Source: Candidatus Aquivivens invisus (GTDB lineage: Bacteria > Omnitrophota > Gorgyraeia > Aquiviventales > Aquiviventaceae). From it: a stretch of 53,336 bases of DNA. This document shows positions 33,996 through 42,949 of this stretch, piece by piece. Below the pieces are notes generated by a model that saw nothing but the letters and a program-made list of their open reading frames with translations, ran no database searches and had not been told where the DNA came from. The position numbers were made by a program, and so were the translations under genes. Each line of letters begins with the position of its first letter. Position 1 is the stretch's first letter. The stretch spans positions 1 to 53,336 of the forward strand of contig MHGA01000004.1 in NCBI GenBank assembly GCA_001804415.1, in the 5' to 3' direction.

Positions 33996-34125
33996 TCCCC
34001 CCACCTGCGTGGGCTCCGCCAACAGGCGGAGCCGTGGCATGACACATGTTCTTACAATCGTGACGCTCATCGTATGCATTCTCAGCTTGCCACCCCACCG
34101 GTGGTGGGACACGCAGGTGGGGGGA
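33996..34125. mobile_element. 130-bp MITE-like element with perfect 16-bp inverted ends
   Basis: Ends TCCCCCCACCTGCGTG (33996-34011) and its exact inverse complement (34110-34125). Inside are a perfect 9-bp hairpin GGCTCCGCC-AACA-GGCGGAGCC (34012-34034 region) and a CCACCCCACC / GGTGGTGGG palindrome. It carries no gene. Its right end forms the last codons of thiG. No clear target duplication is seen. Confidence 0.7.
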
Positions 34126-34978
34126 CGACTCCTTCAGTCGGGCTCGACGCGGACGCATACAGTTTTTTCGGAATCCGCCCGGCCTCAAACGCCAGGCGGC
34201 CCGCCTCAACGGCCAGGCGCATGGCGCGAGCCATCTTGACGGGATCGTCCGCGCAGGCGATGGCGGTATTCATCAAGACGCCGTCGGCCCCCACCTCCAT
34301 GGCCGCGGCGGCGTCCGAGGCCGTCCCCACGCCGGCGTCAACAATCACCGGGATAGTCACCGCTTCCAGGATGAACCGGATGTTCAGCGGATTCAACATG
34401 CCCTGCCCGGAGCCGATGGGCGCTGCCAGCGGCATGACGCATGCCGCGCCGGCATCTTGGAGACGCTTGGCCATCACCGGATCATCATTCGTATAGGGCA
34501 TCACCACGAACCCGTCTTTCACGAGGATCATGGTGGCCTCGAGGAGTGCGACGGTATCCGGCAGCAGCGTCTTGGGGTCGCCGATCACCTCGAGCTTGAC
34601 GAGCTCCGACAGCCCGGCCTCCCGTCCGAGCCGAGCCACGCGCACCGCTTCCTCGGCGGTGTAACACGCCGCCGTGTTGGGCAGGATGGTGATCCGTGAA
34701 CGATCGAGGGCATCGAGCAGGCTCTCTTCGCCCGGACGATCCAGGTTGAGCCGCCGCACGGCGACGGTGATCATGTCGGCGCCTGAGGCCTCGAGCGCCT
34801 GCCGCATGAGGTCGAAGTTCGCGTATTTGCCGGTGCCGATGATCAACCTCGACCGCAGCGTGCGCGGTCCAATACGGAGTGGCCGAGTGGCCGAGTGGCC
34901 GAGTGGCCGAGTGGCCTGGCTTGTTTCTTGGCCACTTGGCCATTTGGTCACTTCGCCACTTGCCGTTTGTTGTGGCAT
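34082..34978 (-). CDS. thiG: Thiazole synthase
   Basis: 298 aa. Forms the thiazole phosphate of thiamine from deoxyxylulose phosphate, dehydroglycine and ThiS thiocarboxylate. [15 protein letters not shown], the Schiff-base Lys in [27 protein letters not shown] and [20 protein letters not shown] are ThiG. Usual length is ~255. Extra residues lie at the N-terminus ([18 protein letters not shown], from GGCCGAGT repeats) and at the C-terminus ([18 protein letters not shown], from the inverted-end element). No thiS is adjacent. Confidence 0.96.
   Translation of the reverse strand: MPQQTASGEVTKWPSGQETSQATRPLGHSATRPLRIGPRTLRSRLIIGTGKYANFDLMRQALEASGADMITVAVRRLNLDRPGEESLLDALDRSRITILPNTAACYTAEEAVRVARLGREAGLSELVKLEVIGDPKTLLPDTVALLEATMILVKDGFVVMPYTNDDPVMAKRLQDAGAACVMPLAAPIGSGQGMLNPLNIRFILEAVTIPVIVDAGVGTASDAAAAMEVGADGVLMNTAIACADDPVKMARAMRLAVEAGRLAFEAGRIPKKLYASASSPTEGVVPPPACPTTGGVAS
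34877..34966. repeat. Tandem-repeat tract (GGCCGAGT units), inverted arms
   Basis: Four GGCCGAGTGG units (34877-34916), the spacer TGGCTTGTTTCTT, then the inverse arm GGCCACTTGGCCATTTGG and CGCCACTTG units. It encodes the N-terminal extension of ThiG, one of the rare cases of both arms inside one gene. Confidence 0.85.
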
Positions 34979-34988
34979 CCTCACCTCA

Positions 34989-36338
34989 TCAGGTTCCGAC
35001 GAGCGACACGGCCGGTCTCGGCTCCTCGATGACGGTTCCCTTGCCAACGACCACCACCTCCCCTTCGGTGATATGAAAGCGGCGGCGGTCCTCCTCAAGA
35101 TTGTAGCCGACCTCGGCATACCGCGGGATCACGACATCCTTGTCGATGATCGCCCGGCGGATCTTGGCGTAGCGGCCGACCTCGACATGCTCCATCAAGA
35201 TGGCGTCGGTCACCTCGGCGAAGCTGTTGATCCGCACATCCGGCGAGAGCACGCAGCGCAGGAGGCGGCCCCCGCTGATGACGCAGCCGTTGGCCACCAG
35301 CGAATCCAACACCATCCCCACGCGCCCCGTCGCGTCATCCGCAAACACCGTTTTCACGGGAGGCCACTGCTCGTGATACGTCCGGATGGGCCACGCGCGA
35401 TCGTACAGATTGAACTGAGGGCTCACCTGCATGAGATCCATGTTCGCTTCGTAATAGGCGTCGAGCGTCCCGATATCGCGCCAGTATGCGGAGGCTCTCC
35501 TCTGCTCATCCTGTTCACCGGCGGCGCCCGCCTGCCCCGCGAGACTCGTGGCGGGCAGGGATCCGCCCCCCCGACGTGATGGGAACAGCGAGGGCGAGGC
35601 GGGGATGGCGGAGAAGTTGTACGCCATCACCTTGAAGCGCGTGAACATCCACGGGATGACGTCCCGGCCGAAATCGTGCGTGCTGTCGGTGCGCTTCGCA
35701 TCGGCCGTTAACGCCTCTTCCAGTGCGGCGCGGGTGAAGAGATAAATCCCCATGGACACGTCGCATCGCCGCGGATCACCGGGGATCGTCTTGGGTGTGC
35801 GAGGCTTCTCCTCGAATCCGATGATGCGCTGCCGCTCATCCACCTCGACGATCCCGAATCCCATGGCCCGCTCTTGCTCGAACTCGATGACGCTGACCGT
35901 CGCATCCGCCCCGCTCTGCTGATGAAACGCCAGCATCTGGGCATAGTTCATCTTGTAGACATGGTCGCCGGCCAGCACCAGGACGTACTCCGGGCGCTCC
36001 TGCTCAATCGAGTAGATGTTTTGATAGACCGCATCCGCCGTGCCGAGGTACCAGTGCGCGTCCACCCGCTGCTGCGCGGGGATCACATCGATGTACTCCC
36101 CGAGCTCGCTGTCAAAGATGTTCCACCCCATCAGCAGGTGCCGCTGCAGCGAAAATGATTTGTATTGAATCAGCACGTGGATCTTGCGGATGCCGGAGTT
36201 GATGCAGTTCGAGAGGGTGAAGTCGATGATGCGGTAAATCCCGCCGAACGGCACCGCGGGCTTGGCCCGGTCCTTGGTCAGCGGAAAGAGCCGCTCCCCC
36301 TTGCCTCCCGCCATGATGAACGTCAAGACGTTGCGCAT
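34989..36338 (-). CDS. glgC: Glucose-1-phosphate adenylyltransferase
   Basis: 449 aa. Makes ADP-glucose for glycogen. The substrate loop [25 protein letters not shown]-type ([17 protein letters not shown]), [29 protein letters not shown]-like and [17 protein letters not shown] are visible, then a left-handed beta-helix C-terminus. Between VMAYNF and AYWRDIG about 45 residues replace the usual short loop; they include [11 protein letters not shown] encoded by a GC-rich palindrome. A good promoter lies upstream. Confidence 0.96.
   Translation of the reverse strand: MRNVLTFIMAGGKGERLFPLTKDRAKPAVPFGGIYRIIDFTLSNCINSGIRKIHVLIQYKSFSLQRHLLMGWNIFDSELGEYIDVIPAQQRVDAHWYLGTADAVYQNIYSIEQERPEYVLVLAGDHVYKMNYAQMLAFHQQSGADATVSVIEFEQERAMGFGIVEVDERQRIIGFEEKPRTPKTIPGDPRRCDVSMGIYLFTRAALEEALTADAKRTDSTHDFGRDVIPWMFTRFKVMAYNFSAIPASPSLFPSRRGGGSLPATSLAGQAGAAGEQDEQRRASAYWRDIGTLDAYYEANMDLMQVSPQFNLYDRAWPIRTYHEQWPPVKTVFADDATGRVGMVLDSLVANGCVISGGRLLRCVLSPDVRINSFAEVTDAILMEHVEVGRYAKIRRAIIDKDVVIPRYAEVGYNLEEDRRRFHITEGEVVVVGKGTVIEEPRPAVSLVGT
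35531..35559. repeat. CCTGCCC palindrome inside glgC
   Basis: CCTGCCCCGC ... GCGGGCAGG, 29 bp, arms nearly identical to the palindrome at the dapF start (20406-20434). It is translated in frame in a GlgC loop. Confidence 0.8.
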
Positions 36339-36364
36339 AGGATGATTCTCCGACGAAGCGCTTC

Positions 36365-36394
36365 ATTATACGCTCAGAGCGGCTCCTCTCGCAA
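36365..36394 (-). promoter_or_regulatory. Sigma-70 promoter of glgC
   Basis: Minus-strand TTGCGA (36394-36389), 18-bp spacer, perfect TATAAT (36370-36365), ending 27 nt before the glgC ATG. Confidence 0.7.
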
Positions 36395-36410
36395 GACGCT
36401 ACCGGTCACT

Positions 36411-36555
36411 GGTGCTGGTCAAGTTTGACGGGTGGCGCGGAGCCAGGGCTCCCGCCGCCCGCCCGCAGGTGACGAGCGCGGCTGTACAGCCGCCCGTCGC
36501 CGAGGACGGACGGCGGGATGGCGCAGCGACAGGCCCTGTCAAACTTGACCACCAC
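36411..36555. mobile_element. 145-bp MITE-like element, copy 1, with 9-bp target duplication
   Basis: Terminal inverted repeats of about 22 bp (GGTGCTGGTCAAGTTTGACG and its inverse) with two mismatches. The flanks carry an exact 9-bp direct repeat CCGGTCACT (36402-36410 and 36556-36564). The interior is a GC-rich multi-hairpin with GGCGCGGAGCCAGGGCTCCC, a GCGGCTGTACAGCCGC palindrome and CGGCGGGATGGCGCAGCG. It differs from copy 2 (48490-48634) at only two bases. It codes for nothing and sits between the oppF-like stop and the glgC promoter. Confidence 0.85.
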
Positions 36556-36559
36556 CCGG

Positions 36560-37375
36560 TCACTCGGGAAGCGTGTCGACGGCGTCGAGGTCGAGGGAGG
36601 CGCAGCGGATGAGCAGCTGCGTGTAGGGATGTCGGGGATGACTGAGGAGGGTGTCGGTGGGTGCGGTCTCAAGGAAGCGGCCGCGGCGCATCACCGACAC
36701 GCGCGTGCACAAGCAGGCCACAGCGCGCAGATCGTGGGAGATGAACAGCAAGGCCAGGCGGCGCTGCTGCGAGAGCTCGCGCAACAACTCGAGAATCTGC
36801 GCGCCGACCGACACATCAAGCGAGGCGATCGGCTCATCGCAAATCAGCACCTTTGGATCAGTCGCGAGCGCGCGGGCAATGCCCACCCGCTGGCGCTCGC
36901 CCCCGCTCAGTTCCCTGGGCAGGCGGTGGCGAATGGCCGCGGGCAATTGCACCGAGGCCAGCAGCTCCTCGACGCGCGCGCGGCAGGCGGCCCCCTGCGC
37001 AAGACCGTGGATGAGCAGCGGTTCCCGCAGCGCCTGCTCGACCGTCAGGCGGGGGTTGAGGCTGCCCATCGGATCTTGAAAGATGAATTGCGCCAGCGCG
37101 CGGGCCTGCCGATAGGCCGCCCCCCGCAGCGCGGCCCACGAGGCGCCGCGCAGGCGGACCTCGCCCTCGGTGGGGACCAGCAACCCGCCGAGGATTTTCG
37201 CCAGCGTCGTTTTGCCGCAGCCCGATTCCCCGACCAACCCCAGCCGCTCTCCTTGCGCCAGCTCGCACGTCACCCCGTCCACCGCGCGGACGACTCCGAT
37301 CGGCCGCCGCAGCCATCCGCTGAATTGCGGATAGCGGTGAGACACGCTTCGGGCTTCGAGGACGATGTCAGTCAT
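36560..37375 (-). CDS. Oligopeptide/dipeptide ABC transporter ATP-binding protein (OppF/DppF-like)
   Basis: 271 aa. Walker A GLVGESGCGKTTLAKI, Q-loop IFQDPMGSLNPRLTVEQ, signature LSGGERQRVGIARAL, Walker B VLICDEPIASLDVS and switch His FISHDLRAV. The PMGSLNP and HPYTQLLI motifs mark the OppF/DppF branch. It energises uptake with the OppD-like partner, whose gene overlaps it by 4 bp. Its stop codon lies in the 9-bp target duplication of the adjacent element. Confidence 0.95.
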   Translation of the reverse strand: MTDIVLEARSVSHRYPQFSGWLRRPIGVVRAVDGVTCELAQGERLGLVGESGCGKTTLAKILGGLLVPTEGEVRLRGASWAALRGAAYRQARALAQFIFQDPMGSLNPRLTVEQALREPLLIHGLAQGAACRARVEELLASVQLPAAIRHRLPRELSGGERQRVGIARALATDPKVLICDEPIASLDVSVGAQILELLRELSQQRRLALLFISHDLRAVACLCTRVSVMRRGRFLETAPTDTLLSHPRHPYTQLLIRCASLDLDAVDTLPE

Positions 37376-38163
37376 GTCTTGAAACTCATGGCGGAGCGAG
37401 CGCGAAGGAGAGCCTGCGTCGCGGCGTGGGCAGGCCGATGCAGCACCTGATCCACGGCGCCGGATTCCGCCAGCCGGCCCCCGGACATCACGCCGACGCG
37501 ATGAGCGATACGCTCCACCACGGTCAGGTCGTGCGAAATCAACAGGACCGAGAGATTCAGGCGCCGCTGCAGATCGCGCAGCAGCCGCAGGATCTGCACC
37601 TGAATGGTGACGTCCAGCGCGGTCGTCGGCTCATCGGCGACGAGCAGCGAGGGCCGTGCGGCCAGCGCCATGGCCAGACACACGCGCTGCTGCATCCCGC
37701 CTGAGAGCTGATGCGGATACGCCCGGAGGCGCAGCTCGGGCATCGGGATGCCGACCTGCCGCAGCCACCAAACGGCCAGGCGCCTTGCCTCCTCATGCCC
37801 CGCAGGGGTATGCCACACGATCGCCTCCAGGAGCTGTGCGCCGATTGTCATGACCGGATTGAGGCTCGTCGCGGGATCCTGGAACACGTACGCAATCGTC
37901 CCCCCTCGAATCGCGCGCAGCGTCTCCTCCGAGGCATCCAGCAAACTGGTCTCCTTCAGCGCGGCCCGGCCCGATATCACGGCGCGCGGAGGCAAGAGCC
38001 GCGCCAGCGCCAGCGCCACGCTGCTCTTCCCTGACCCTGACTCGCCCACCAGCGCCAACACCTCCCCCGCCTCAATCACAAAGCTCACATCATCGACCGC
38101 TCGAACGAGCGTGTCCCGATGCCGATAAGACACCGACAGATGCTCAACGCTCAACAAGGCCAT
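37372..38163 (-). CDS. Oligopeptide/dipeptide ABC transporter ATP-binding protein (OppD/DppD-like)
   Basis: 263 aa. Walker A ALVGESGSGKSSVALAL, FQDPATSLNPVMTIG, LSGGMQQRVCLAMAL, VADEPTTALDVTIQ and LLISHDLTVVERIA. The start is MALLSVEHLSVSYRH; a longer frame would read through the palindromic element at 38186-38303. It forms a heterodimer with the OppF-like protein under the two permeases (family knowledge). Confidence 0.95.
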   Translation of the reverse strand: MALLSVEHLSVSYRHRDTLVRAVDDVSFVIEAGEVLALVGESGSGKSSVALALARLLPPRAVISGRAALKETSLLDASEETLRAIRGGTIAYVFQDPATSLNPVMTIGAQLLEAIVWHTPAGHEEARRLAVWWLRQVGIPMPELRLRAYPHQLSGGMQQRVCLAMALAARPSLLVADEPTTALDVTIQVQILRLLRDLQRRLNLSVLLISHDLTVVERIAHRVGVMSGGRLAESGAVDQVLHRPAHAATQALLRARSAMSFKT

Positions 38164-38185
38164 CTGAAGTCGGATAACATCCTCA

Positions 38186-38303
38186 GGCCACGGGTGACGC
38201 GGAGCCAGGGCTCCCGCCGTCCCCACTGCTTCGTTTTGCTTCGTTTTTGCGAAGCAAAACGAAGCAAAACGGTGGGGAAGGCGCAGCGGCAGGACCCGTG
38301 GCC
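38186..38303. repeat. 118-bp structured element sharing its core with the 145-bp MITE
   Basis: Perfect 10-bp inverted ends GGCCACGGGT / ACCCGTGGCC. Just inside are GACGCGGAGCCAGGGCTCCC on one side and GGCGCAGCGGCAGGACCC on the other, nearly the same as in the 145-bp element. The centre is a different hairpin (TTCGTTTTGC... GCAAAACGAAGC). It lies in the spacer between the oppD-like and oppC-like genes. Confidence 0.75.
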
Positions 38304-38316
38304 CGCGTCATGCTGA

Positions 38317-39114
38317 TCATTTGAGGAACCGTTCGCGAAGGCCTTCGCCCAACAGGTTAAAGGCGAGCACCGTCACGAGAATGCACACCCCCGGGCTGAG
38401 CGTCAGCCACCACGCCACGCCCAGCGCCACCCGCCCCTCATTCAAGATATTGCCCCAGCTCGGCGTCGGGGGCTGCACGCCCAGCCCCAGGTAACTCAGG
38501 ACCGATTCGGTTAAGATCGCCCCCCCGACCCCCAGGGTGGCGGCCACGAGCACCGGGGCGGTGACATTGGGCAGCACGTGACGCCACATGATGCGCCACG
38601 TCGAGGCGCCGATCGCGCGGGCCGCCAGGATGAACTCCCGCTCCTTGAGGCTGAGCACCTCGGCCCGCACCAATCGCGCCACCCCCATCCAGCTCGTCAG
38701 GCCGATGACGACCATGATGTTGTAGATGTTGGGCGAGAGCATGGCGATGACCGCCAGCAGCAGAAAGATCGAGGGAAACGCCAGCATGGTGTCCACCACG
38801 CGCATCAACACGCTATCAACCCGGCCTCCCACATACCCGGCGACCAACCCCACCATCGTCCCGATGACCACCGCCACGCCGACGGCGATGACCCCGATCA
38901 CGAGGGAAATCCGCGCTCCGTACATGAGACGGGCCAGCACATCACGCCCCAGCGGATCAGTCCCCACCCAATGAGCCGGCGAGGGCGGAAGCAGCGCCTC
39001 GGGCAGACTGACAGCCAGCGGATCATACGGCGCGATCCACGGCGCCAGGATGGCGATGACCGCGAGGAGACCGAGCGCCAACCCTCCGGCCACAACCAGG
39101 CGGGATTCACGCAT
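38317..39114 (-). CDS. Oligopeptide/dipeptide ABC transporter permease (OppC/DppC-like)
   Basis: 265 aa with ~6 membrane helices: VVAGGLALGLLAVIAILAPW near the N-terminus, then the WVGTDPLGRDVLARLMYGAR motif typical of OppC/DppC, and the EAA loop around EREFILAARAIGASTWRIM. The start MRESRLVVAGG overlaps the oppB-like end by 8 bp. It pairs with the OppB-like permease. Confidence 0.94.
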   Translation of the reverse strand: MRESRLVVAGGLALGLLAVIAILAPWIAPYDPLAVSLPEALLPPSPAHWVGTDPLGRDVLARLMYGARISLVIGVIAVGVAVVIGTMVGLVAGYVGGRVDSVLMRVVDTMLAFPSIFLLLAVIAMLSPNIYNIMVVIGLTSWMGVARLVRAEVLSLKEREFILAARAIGASTWRIMWRHVLPNVTAPVLVAATLGVGGAILTESVLSYLGLGVQPPTPSWGNILNEGRVALGVAWWLTLSPGVCILVTVLAFNLLGEGLRERFLK

Positions 39115-40090
39115 GGCTTTTCCCCACACGAATGCGCGGATCGGCGGCGGCGTAGGCCGCATCGGCGAGCAGATTGCCGAGCAGCGTCAGCACCGCGCCG
39201 ATGGTCACGAGCGCCATCACGATGTGCTGATCGCGCGCCATCACCGCGTCGTAGAAGAGCCGGCCCATGCCGGGGATGGCGAACACGGTCTCCATCACCA
39301 CGCTGCCGGCAATCAGATCCGGCAAGGAGAGTCCCAGGATGGTGACGATCGGCAGCAGCGCGTTGCGCAGGCCGTGGCGGAACAAGACAAGACGCTCGGG
39401 CAGCCCTTTGGCGCGGGCGGTGCGGATGTAATCCTGCCGCAACACCTCGACCATGCTGGAGCGGGCATACCGCGACAAGCCGGCCAGTCCCACGAACGTC
39501 ATGATGCCCACCGGCAGCACCAGGTGATGCGCCGCATCGAGCGCGCGGCCCACCAGCGACATCGACTCAGCGTCCAGCGAATGGAGGCCGGAGACCGGCA
39601 CCCATCCCAGCGCCACCCCCAGCCACGCGATACCCAACAGCCCCAGCCAGAACGCCGGCGTGGAATAGCCGATGAACACCAGCACGGTGGTCGCCCGGTC
39701 GAACAACCCGCCGGGACGGACCGCCGCGATCACCCCCAACGGAATCGCCAGCCCCAGGATCAGCACCAGCGCACACACGTTGATGGTGAGCGTGATGGGC
39801 AGCCGCTCGACGACGATTTCGGTCACCGGACGGCCGTCACGAAACGAGCGGTCGAAGTTGAGCGTGGCCACGCGCCGCAACCAGGTGAGGTATTGGATGT
39901 GAATCGGTTGGTTGAGACCGAGGAGCTGCTCCATGCGCTCGCGCGCCTCGACCGACGCTTTCGGGTTGAAGTCCAGCATGACATCCGTCGGCTTGCCGGG
40001 TGCGAGCTTCATGACCCCGAAGGAGATGATCGTGATGCCGATCAGCACGGGGATCATACTCAGGAGTCGTCGGATGAGATACGCCGCCAT
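39107..40090 (-). CDS. Oligopeptide/dipeptide ABC transporter permease (OppB/DppB-like)
   Basis: 327 aa, ~6 membrane helices starting MAAYLIRRLLSMIPVLIGIT. The IQYLTWLRRVATLNFDRSF region, FIGYSTPAFWLGLLGI and the EAA loop RQDYIRTARAKGLPERLV are typical of OppB/DppB. The start shares one base with the stop of the binding-protein gene (TAATG). Confidence 0.95.
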   Translation of the reverse strand: MAAYLIRRLLSMIPVLIGITIISFGVMKLAPGKPTDVMLDFNPKASVEARERMEQLLGLNQPIHIQYLTWLRRVATLNFDRSFRDGRPVTEIVVERLPITLTINVCALVLILGLAIPLGVIAAVRPGGLFDRATTVLVFIGYSTPAFWLGLLGIAWLGVALGWVPVSGLHSLDAESMSLVGRALDAAHHLVLPVGIMTFVGLAGLSRYARSSMVEVLRQDYIRTARAKGLPERLVLFRHGLRNALLPIVTILGLSLPDLIAGSVVMETVFAIPGMGRLFYDAVMARDQHIVMALVTIGAVLTLLGNLLADAAYAAADPRIRVGKSHA

Positions 40091-41739
40091 TATGGCGCCA
40101 TCCGTTTGTAGCGCTGCTCAGGCAGCGGCACGTGCCAGTCGATCACGTTATCCATGATCCCGATGGGGGTCGCGCGGACGTTGCGGAATCGCGCATGGAC
40201 GATCGGGAGCGCATCCGCCACATAGAGGAAGGTGTAGGGCTGATCCGACGCCAAGAGCCGATGGACCTGATGGTAGATCTGCTGCCGCGCCGGCTGATCA
40301 AACGTCCGGCGCCCCTCTTCAAGCAACCGGTCAACCTCCGGGTTCGCGTAGCCGACGAAGTTGTATTGCCCGGGGCCGGTCCTGGAGGAGTGGAAGAGAT
40401 CGTAGAGATCCGGATCGCGCGAGAGGTTCCATCCCAGCAACACCACCTCAAAGCGGCGCTTGTCGATGAATTCATGGACGAACGTGCTCCACTCCACAAT
40501 CCGGATGGACGCGTCAACCCCCAGGAGCCGGAGCTGCCGCTGGATGAGCTCCGCCACCTGGCGCCTGACCTCGTTGCCCTGATTGGTCATGATGGTGAAG
40601 CGAAACGGATGCCCCTGCTGATCGAGCAGGCCGTCGCCGTCTCCATCGATCCATCCGGCCTCAGCCAGCAGCCGCTTGGCCGCTTCCTGGTCCGCCGACG
40701 GAGGCTGAACCGACGGATCATACGCCCAGGATTCCTTCGGATACGGGCCGGTGGCCACACTGCCCAACCCGAACAACACCCCATCGATCAGCGCCTGCTT
40801 GTCGAGAGCCAGATCGAAGGCGCGCCGGATGCGGGCGTCCGCAAACCGCACGTCGGTGAGGTTGTACCCCAGGTACGTGAATCCAAAGGAAGGATAGCGG
40901 AATTTTCTGTAGGACTCCCGAATCCGCGGCGTGTCGGTTTGCCGACGGTACTGCAGGGGGGTCAGGCCGGAGAGATCGATCTGCCCGGCCAGCAGCTCCA
41001 AAAACAGCGTCGCCTGGTCCGGGATGATGCGGGTGAGATAGCGGTCCACATGCGGCCGGTGCTCAAAATAGTCCGGGTTGGCGGCGAGCTCAATGAGCTC
41101 GCCCGTCTTCCATCGCCTGAATCGAAACGGCCCGGAGCCAACCGGACGGCGCAGGAACGACGTCGTGTTGAGATCCTCGCCTTCAAGCAGATGCTTCGGG
41201 ATGACGCCCATCATCCAGCTTTCCAGCGCGGGCGCAAACGGTTCCCGGTATCGGATGCGCACCGTCCGCTCATCAAGCGCCTCAACGTCCTCGACCAATT
41301 CGTAGCCGCTGGAATAGGGCGTGAGGACGGCCGGATCGATCAGTTTCTGGTAGGTGAAGCGGACGTCCTCGGCGGTCAGGGGGACACGATCCTGCCAGCG
41401 GAGGTTGGGCCGCAAGGTGAACGTCAGCGTCAGACCGTCCTCGCTCACCTGCCACGCTTCGGCCAGATCCCCGACCACCTCGAGCCGTTCGTTGTATTTC
41501 AGCAGGCCGTTGAAGACCAGGCCGACGATATCCCCTGAGGCGCTGTCGGTGGCGAGAATCGGGAGCAACCGGCTGGCGTCGCCGATGGACCCGACGACCA
41601 AGGCGTCGCCGGACACAGGAGCGTCAGCGGTCGTTGGGGAGGATTCGGCAACCGCAACGGTTGCGCGCAAGGCCAGGCTGATCGCCACGCACCCAATCCA
41701 AGCGCGGCTCACACGTGTGCTCTGGTTAGGGAGTCGCAA
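40090..41739 (-). CDS. Peptide-binding protein of the ABC transporter (SBP family 5)
   Basis: 549 aa. N-terminal signal peptide (WIGCVAISLALRATVAVAE), then the family-5 fold: DIVGLVFNGLLKYNERLEV, GLTLTFTLRPNLRWQDRVPLT-like and RPVGSGPFRFRRWKTGE. It delivers peptides (or possibly nickel or sugars; family 5 is broad) to the permeases. The listed start is TTG at 41739, overlapping secG; a GTG at 41712 would give a more ordinary signal peptide. No lipobox Cys at a clear site. Confidence 0.9.
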   Translation of the reverse strand: MRLPNQSTRVSRAWIGCVAISLALRATVAVAESSPTTADAPVSGDALVVGSIGDASRLLPILATDSASGDIVGLVFNGLLKYNERLEVVGDLAEAWQVSEDGLTLTFTLRPNLRWQDRVPLTAEDVRFTYQKLIDPAVLTPYSSGYELVEDVEALDERTVRIRYREPFAPALESWMMGVIPKHLLEGEDLNTTSFLRRPVGSGPFRFRRWKTGELIELAANPDYFEHRPHVDRYLTRIIPDQATLFLELLAGQIDLSGLTPLQYRRQTDTPRIRESYRKFRYPSFGFTYLGYNLTDVRFADARIRRAFDLALDKQALIDGVLFGLGSVATGPYPKESWAYDPSVQPPSADQEAAKRLLAEAGWIDGDGDGLLDQQGHPFRFTIMTNQGNEVRRQVAELIQRQLRLLGVDASIRIVEWSTFVHEFIDKRRFEVVLLGWNLSRDPDLYDLFHSSRTGPGQYNFVGYANPEVDRLLEEGRRTFDQPARQQIYHQVHRLLASDQPYTFLYVADALPIVHARFRNVRATPIGIMDNVIDWHVPLPEQRYKRMAP

Positions 41740-42109
41740 CCGGAGGCTCAGCGCCGGAAGGATTCACAACGGCCTCAGGGGGCTGAGGGGCGGCGTCCTG
41801 CGTGGGGGCAACCGGCAAGGGCCATCCCTCGGGCAGCCCCTCCGGCGACACAAGAGGAACCTGCTCAATCACGGATCGCCCGCGCGCCGTCGAGAGGTAC
41901 GCTAAGGAGAGCGAGGTGATCATGAACAGGGCCGCGCAGGTCGCCGTGATTTTTGTCAGGACCGTGGCCGCCCCGCCGCCGAAGAGCGACTGCGCCGCCG
42001 CCCCGCCGAGGGCTTCAGAGAGTCCGCCCCGGCCGCCCTGAAGCAGCACGACGCCGATGAGCACCAAACACATCAGAATGTGAATCACCATGACCAATCC
42101 GTACAGCAT
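41726..42109 (-). CDS. secG: Preprotein translocase subunit SecG
   Basis: 127 aa. Two membrane helices (GLVMVIHILMCLVLIGVVLLQ and TKITATCAALFMITSLSLAYL) joined by GGRGGLSEALGGAAAQSLFGG, the SecG signature. Part of SecYEG. GGAGGG lies 6 nt before the ATG. The tail after residue ~80 is a low-complexity Pro/Ala/Glu stretch. It follows tpiA, a common gene order. Confidence 0.95.
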   Translation of the reverse strand: MLYGLVMVIHILMCLVLIGVVLLQGGRGGLSEALGGAAAQSLFGGGAATVLTKITATCAALFMITSLSLAYLSTARGRSVIEQVPLVSPEGLPEGWPLPVAPTQDAAPQPPEAVVNPSGAEPPVATP

Positions 42110-42120
42110 TATCCCTCCAA

Positions 42121-42151
42121 TTCGGAATGCGGAATGCGGAATGCGGAATGA
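42121..42151. repeat. Short tandem-repeat tract (GGAATGC units)
   Basis: Four CGGAATG units in one orientation in the tpiA-secG gap. Confidence 0.85.
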
Positions 42152-42164
42152 AGACAATCGGGGC

Positions 42165-42944
42165 TCATGCGGCGATCGCTTTTGCCTCCGCGGCGGCTTT
42201 CACGATTGCCACAAAGGAGTCGGCCTTGAGGCTCGCACCCCCCACCAGCGCGCCGTCCACGTCGGGTTGGCTCAACAGGCTGAGGGCGTTGGCGGCGGTC
42301 ACACTCCCGCCGTATTGAATGCGAACGGTTTGCGAGGCCAGCGGCGTCCCCAGCAAGGCGGTCAGCCGTTCGCGAATGAAGCGGTGGGCCTCTTGCGCCT
42401 GCTCCGGTGTCGCGTGACGCCCGGTGCCGATCGCCCACACCGGCTCATAGGCCACCACCACGCGCGCCATCTCCTGCGCGGTCGCGCCGTCGAGCGCCGC
42501 GCTCACCTGCCGCTTCAATACCTCAAACGTCTTTCCCTGCTCCCGCTCCTCAAGCGTCTCGCCGATGCAGACAATCGCCGTCAGGCCATGCGCCAGAGCC
42601 GCCAGGAGCTTGCGATGCGCGGCCTCATCGGTCTCGCCGAAATACCGCCGACGCTCCGAGTGCCCGATGATACAAAAGCGGCACCCGGCATCCGCGAGCA
42701 TGGGCCCGGACACCTCGCCGGTGAACGCGCCGTGCGGCTCCCAAAACAGGTCTTGCGCGCCGAGGGCAATCGAGGAAGACGCCAACTGGCTCTTCACGGC
42801 CGACAGCGAGGTGTAGGGCGGGCAGACGACGACCTCAACGCCCTTAAGACCATCGAGTGGCTTGCGCAATGATTGAACCAACGCCACGGCCTCGGGCACT
42901 GTCAGGTGACATTTCCAATTGCCCGCGACCAGAGGCGTTCGCAT
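42165..42944 (-). CDS. tpiA: Triosephosphate isomerase
   Basis: 259 aa. AGNWKCHLT (catalytic Lys), FCIIGHSERRRYFGE (His), VVAYEPVWAIGTG (Glu) and the phosphate-binding IQYGGSV and GALVGGASLKADSF. Glycolysis/gluconeogenesis enzyme in the gapA-pgk-tpiA run; 5 nt after the pgk stop. Confidence 0.98.
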   Translation of the reverse strand: MRTPLVAGNWKCHLTVPEAVALVQSLRKPLDGLKGVEVVVCPPYTSLSAVKSQLASSSIALGAQDLFWEPHGAFTGEVSGPMLADAGCRFCIIGHSERRRYFGETDEAAHRKLLAALAHGLTAIVCIGETLEEREQGKTFEVLKRQVSAALDGATAQEMARVVVAYEPVWAIGTGRHATPEQAQEAHRFIRERLTALLGTPLASQTVRIQYGGSVTAANALSLLSQPDVDGALVGGASLKADSFVAIVKAAAEAKAIAA

Positions 42945-42949
42945 TCAGG

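Noticed and set aside
32863-34209. Extended leuB frame with ~80 extra N-terminal residues
   Set aside because: The extension is translated from the inverted-end element and thiG end; the enzyme fold starts at MSKPPTTTRTYRV.
38186-38303. Resemblance of GACGCGGAGCC...AGGGCTCCCGCC / AAGGCGCAGC to c-di-GMP or cobalamin riboswitch pieces
   Set aside because: The GGCAAAC element and GNRA hairpin of GEMM, and the upstream conserved blocks of the cobalamin aptamer, are absent; the sequence is palindromic on both strands, as expected for a mobile element.
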